A stretch of 15,721 bases of DNA from NCBI GenBank assembly GCA_964641775.1, contig CAZXLK010000026.1:1-15721 (forward strand), in the 5' to 3' direction. Below are positions 13,738-15,721 of this stretch, piece by piece (within the stretch, counting starts at the first letter, position 1; the number at the start of each line of letters is the position of its first letter). Source of the stretch: CAIPFQ01 sp964641775 (GTDB taxonomy: Bacteria > Chlamydiota > Chlamydiia > Chlamydiales > SM23-39). The translations under genes and the position numbers were made by a program. Under the pieces are notes generated by a model. The model did no database searches. It worked only from the letters and a program-made list of their open reading frames with translations, and was not told where the DNA came from.

Positions 13738-14793
13738 TTACCTCTTTAAGGGGATCGTGATGGTAAATGTCGTGCCAATGCCTTTTTGCGAGCGGACATC
13801 GATTGTGCCAAGATGGGCTTTTATAATTTTTTCAGCCTCTATTAGACCAAGGCCATTTCCCTGTTTTTTCGTCGTAAAATTGGGGGAGAATAGGTGCTGC
13901 CTAATCTCTTCATCCATCCCAATTCCCGTATCTCCAATTGCAATTTGCAAACCCCCAACTTGTTCAAAAAGAGAAATGGTTAAAATCCCGCCATCCGGCA
14001 TTGCATGCACTGCATTGAAAATGAGATTGAGAAGGGCCGATTTGAGCATTTCTCCATCGAGAGGAGCTAAAATGGAGTGATTTGGAATATGAAGCTCAAT
14101 TCTTACTGACTCAGGAAAAGCAGGATCCATTTTTACAAATTTGGCAATCTCTTTTAAAATTTTCCCCATTTCCTTTGTTTGAAGCTTTACTGTAATTGGC
14201 CTTGCATAATGAAGTAGATTTCCCACAAGCTCTTCCAATCGCCTCGTCCCTTCTATAATGAAAGCTGCCATTTCTTGCAGCTCAGGAAATTTTTGAAGAT
14301 CGTTCTCCAAAATAGTTGCAAATCCTCGAACAGCGCCCAGTGGATTTCGGATTTCGTGCGCCACTTGGGCTACCATTTCTCCCAGTTTTTGCATCTTTTC
14401 ACCTCTTGCAAGAAGCTCTTGCATCCGTCTCCACTGCCCAATCTCTTTTGCAACAATGGCAAGCCCTCCGATCTCTTCAAAAATGAAAGATGTCGTTATT
14501 TCTAATTCTAAGAACCTGTGGCTCTTATAAATCAAACGATGGGATATTCCCATCTGAAGCGACTCGCGCATCGAAAACCCAAAATAGTCATCCGGAAAAA
14601 ATTCCCAAAAGCTTTGTCCCAAGGCCCTATCTTTCGGTAAAGAGTAGTATTGATAGGCTTTTTCATTGATAAGTCTCAAACTTCCAGAGAGATCGACAAA
14701 GAGATAGGCCTCAGGAATTATCTTCAAAAAAGGCGATAAGAAATTGACATTCTGTGCTTTCTTTTGTAACGTATTATCCAAAGAGCCAGACAT
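13738..14793 (-). CDS. ctcB: cytosolic PAS-domain histidine kinase
   Basis: 351 residues without a membrane segment. A PAS-like sensor lies at about 20-118. The HisKA domain has phospho-accepting H146 (VAHEIRNPLG). The ATPase domain has the N box with N260 (NLIFNAVHAM), G1 box DTGIGM (288-293), an F-box segment (about 302-306) and G2 box GNGLGL (312-317). The layout and length match chlamydial CtcB and NtrB-type kinases; the signal is unknown and would be intracellular. It phosphorylates the regulator encoded one base downstream. The ATG at 14793 shares bases with the start codon of the divergent gene. Upstream AAGGGAG (14806-14812 on the minus strand) lies 12 bases away, a rather long gap. 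Any promoter must lie inside the divergent lipoprotein gene; none is obvious. Confidence 0.9.
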   Translation of the reverse strand: MSGSLDNTLQKKAQNVNFLSPFLKIIPEAYLFVDLSGSLRLINEKAYQYYSLPKDRALGQSFWEFFPDDYFGFSMRESLQMGISHRLIYKSHRFLELEITTSFIFEEIGGLAIVAKEIGQWRRMQELLARGEKMQKLGEMVAQVAHEIRNPLGAVRGFATILENDLQKFPELQEMAAFIIEGTRRLEELVGNLLHYARPITVKLQTKEMGKILKEIAKFVKMDPAFPESVRIELHIPNHSILAPLDGEMLKSALLNLIFNAVHAMPDGGILTISLFEQVGGLQIAIGDTGIGMDEEIRQHLFSPNFTTKKQGNGLGLIEAEKIIKAHLGTIDVRSQKGIGTTFTITIPLKR

Positions 14794-15628
14794 GGCAAGA
14801 ACTTTCTCCCTTCTTATTCGGTCTATAGTCTATTTTGGAATAATCTTCCTCCCCCTTGCTTGCTCACGCCTTGAAGAGTCGGAAAAAGAAAAAATCCGCC
14901 GGCTCAATTGCAAAGCCGAGGCCATCTACAGAAACGACACTGACACTTTCTATCTTCTTGCAACTCCGCAACATACCCCCCGAGCTCTTTATCCTTGGGA
15001 AGCAGAAGCACACCTTCCTCGGATCACCAAAGAATATTTTCGCTGCAAGGGCAATCCCAGCCATCCACCTCTGAAATCCCTAGAGCCCCAAAACCCTCTC
15101 ACCGATTGTGAAGGAAGCAGCCGCCACGGCCTTCCCATTCTCGGCAATAAAGAAGGGGTCTATCCCATTCTTCTCGAGCTTTTAAACTTCATCCAAAAAA
15201 AGACAGGCAAACGGGTCATCATCACCTGCGGCCACCGATGTCCCTCACACAACACTTATTCAGATCCTTCTAAAGAAAACCGGACTTCCAAGCATCAAAT
15301 CGGCGCCGAGGTCGATTTTTATGTCCAAGGCATGGAGGATCGCCCCCTCGAAATAGCCGGGCTCATCATGCAATACTATCAAGAAAACGATAAGTATCAA
15401 AAAGATAAGGACTACGAATTTCGCCATTACAACATAGCCAACCTCGCCATCCAGCCCTGGATGAACAAAGAAATTTTTATCAAGGTCCAGCAAAAACACG
15501 AAGGTCGAGACGCCGACAACCGCCATCCCTACCCCTACCTTACCATCCAAGTCCGCCACGACCGCGACCGCAACGAACGAGTCCTCTACGAATGGCGCAA
15601 AGCCAACCTCGGCTACCCCCGAGGATAG
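14792..15628 (+). CDS. probable lipoprotein with peptidase M15A-like domain
   Basis: 278 residues. The N-terminus (R3, R10, a hydrophobic stretch at 11-23, then C24 in LPLAC) looks like a lipoprotein signal, although Pro rather than Leu/Val/Ile stands at -3. Residues 142-180 fit the M15A zinc peptidase pattern: CGHRCPSHN (146-154), then SKHQIGAEVD (166-175), giving ligands H168 and D175. The third histidine may be H245 or H256. M15A enzymes cut or bind D-Ala-containing peptidoglycan peptides, so a cell-wall role in the periplasm is likely but not shown. The region 25-140 is unlike anything I recognise and carries several Cys. ATG 14792 is preferred over an in-frame TTG at 14744, which would place an unrelated stretch before the signal. 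Third-position C is very frequent, especially near the 3' end, unlike the neighbours. Confidence 0.75.
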   Translation: MARTFSLLIRSIVYFGIIFLPLACSRLEESEKEKIRRLNCKAEAIYRNDTDTFYLLATPQHTPRALYPWEAEAHLPRITKEYFRCKGNPSHPPLKSLEPQNPLTDCEGSSRHGLPILGNKEGVYPILLELLNFIQKKTGKRVIITCGHRCPSHNTYSDPSKENRTSKHQIGAEVDFYVQGMEDRPLEIAGLIMQYYQENDKYQKDKDYEFRHYNIANLAIQPWMNKEIFIKVQQKHEGRDADNRHPYPYLTIQVRHDRDRNERVLYEWRKANLGYPRG

Positions 15629-15652
15629 TAATAAAAGTCTCTATCCTTTATT
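15622..15652 (+). terminator. possible weak terminator after the lipoprotein gene
   Basis: A seven-base stem, AGGATAG (15622-15628) with CTATCCT (15641-15647), has a 12-base loop and is followed by TTATT. It overlaps the last codons and the stop of the lipoprotein gene. The stem is short and the loop large, so this is a weak call. Confidence 0.3.
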
Positions 15653-15671
15653 ATAGAACCTTATTTTTTAT

Positions 15672-15721
15672 GCCGATGTGGCGAAATTGGTAGACGCGGT
15701 AGACTCAAAATCTACTTCTAG
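15672..15721 (+). tRNA. tRNA-Leu (anticodon CAA), 5' part, cut by the right edge
   Basis: The first 50 bases fit a leucine tRNA. The acceptor strand is GCCGATG, followed by TG and the D arm GCG...CGC with the GG dihydrouridine-loop pair. The anticodon stem is GTAGA/TCTAC around loop CTCAAAA, with CAA at 15706-15708, reading UUG codons. The long variable arm and T arm would follow outside the window. The start closely resembles bacterial tRNA-Leu(CAA). Confidence 0.93.

Noticed and set aside
14744..14777. TTGACA at 14744 with TATTAT at 14772 as a lipoprotein promoter
   Set aside because: The spacer is 22 bases, too long for a sigma-70 site; at 17 bases the -10 match (TAACGT) is poor.
14744..14791. 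TTG at 14744 as start of the lipoprotein
   Set aside because: The signal sequence only works from ATG 14792; the extra 16 residues are the antisense of ctcB.
12436..14793. Sigma-54 promoter near ctcB/ctcC or in the intergenic gaps
   Set aside because: I looked for GG-N10-GC in a TGGCAC/TTGCA context in the short gaps and saw no convincing match.

Overview
The window looks like a chromosomal segment of an environmental (non-Chlamydiaceae) member of the Chlamydiota. The best pointers are a short, membrane-free PAS histidine kinase followed by an NtrC-type regulator, which matches chlamydial CtcB/CtcC in order and length, a long-form hibernation factor, and moderate GC with tight operons. This assignment is an inference from gene content, not from a marker-gene tree.

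Layout. (1) 1-436, minus: the 5' part of a DinD-like gene running off the left edge. It is divergent from a plus-strand pair at 582-2677, an APC amino acid permease and a class I SAM methyltransferase. (2) 2688-2789: a nested inverted-repeat element between convergent genes; its right end supplies the stop codon of the next gene. (3) 2787-8027: two paralogous minus-strand membrane proteins, each with five predicted N-terminal membrane segments and a sulfatase/alkaline-phosphatase-fold domain, similar in layout to YejM/PbgA. Between them, on the plus strand, lies a thioredoxin reductase-thioredoxin fusion with a signal-like N-terminus. (4) 8057-12435, plus: a tight five-gene run of HAD phosphatase, hibernation promoting factor, a stand-alone PD-(D/E)XK (HsdR-N-like) protein and two DUF115/MptE-like proteins. 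(5) 12408-14793, minus: the ctcB-ctcC two-component operon. (6) 14792-15628, plus: a probable lipoprotein with a peptidase M15A-like domain, whose start codon overlaps that of ctcB. (7) 15672-15721: the 5' part of a tRNA-Leu(CAA) cut by the right edge.

How the genes may work together. The two YejM-like proteins and the M15-like lipoprotein point to envelope maintenance. The reductase-thioredoxin fusion is a complete disulfide-reduction unit in one chain, and its N-terminus raises the question of which side of the membrane it acts on. The HAD-HPF-nuclease-fold-DUF115 run has overlapping or nearly touching genes and is probably one transcript, but its joint function is not known to me. CtcB/CtcC would control sigma-54 promoters. 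I looked for a sigma-54-type site in the short intergenic gaps and saw none.

The most unusual points are the signal-bearing reductase-thioredoxin fusion, promoter-like elements placed so that two genes would have no or almost no leader, a probable AUU start for the nuclease-fold gene, the different nucleophile residues in the two sulfatase-like paralogs, and the nested palindrome at 2688-2789.
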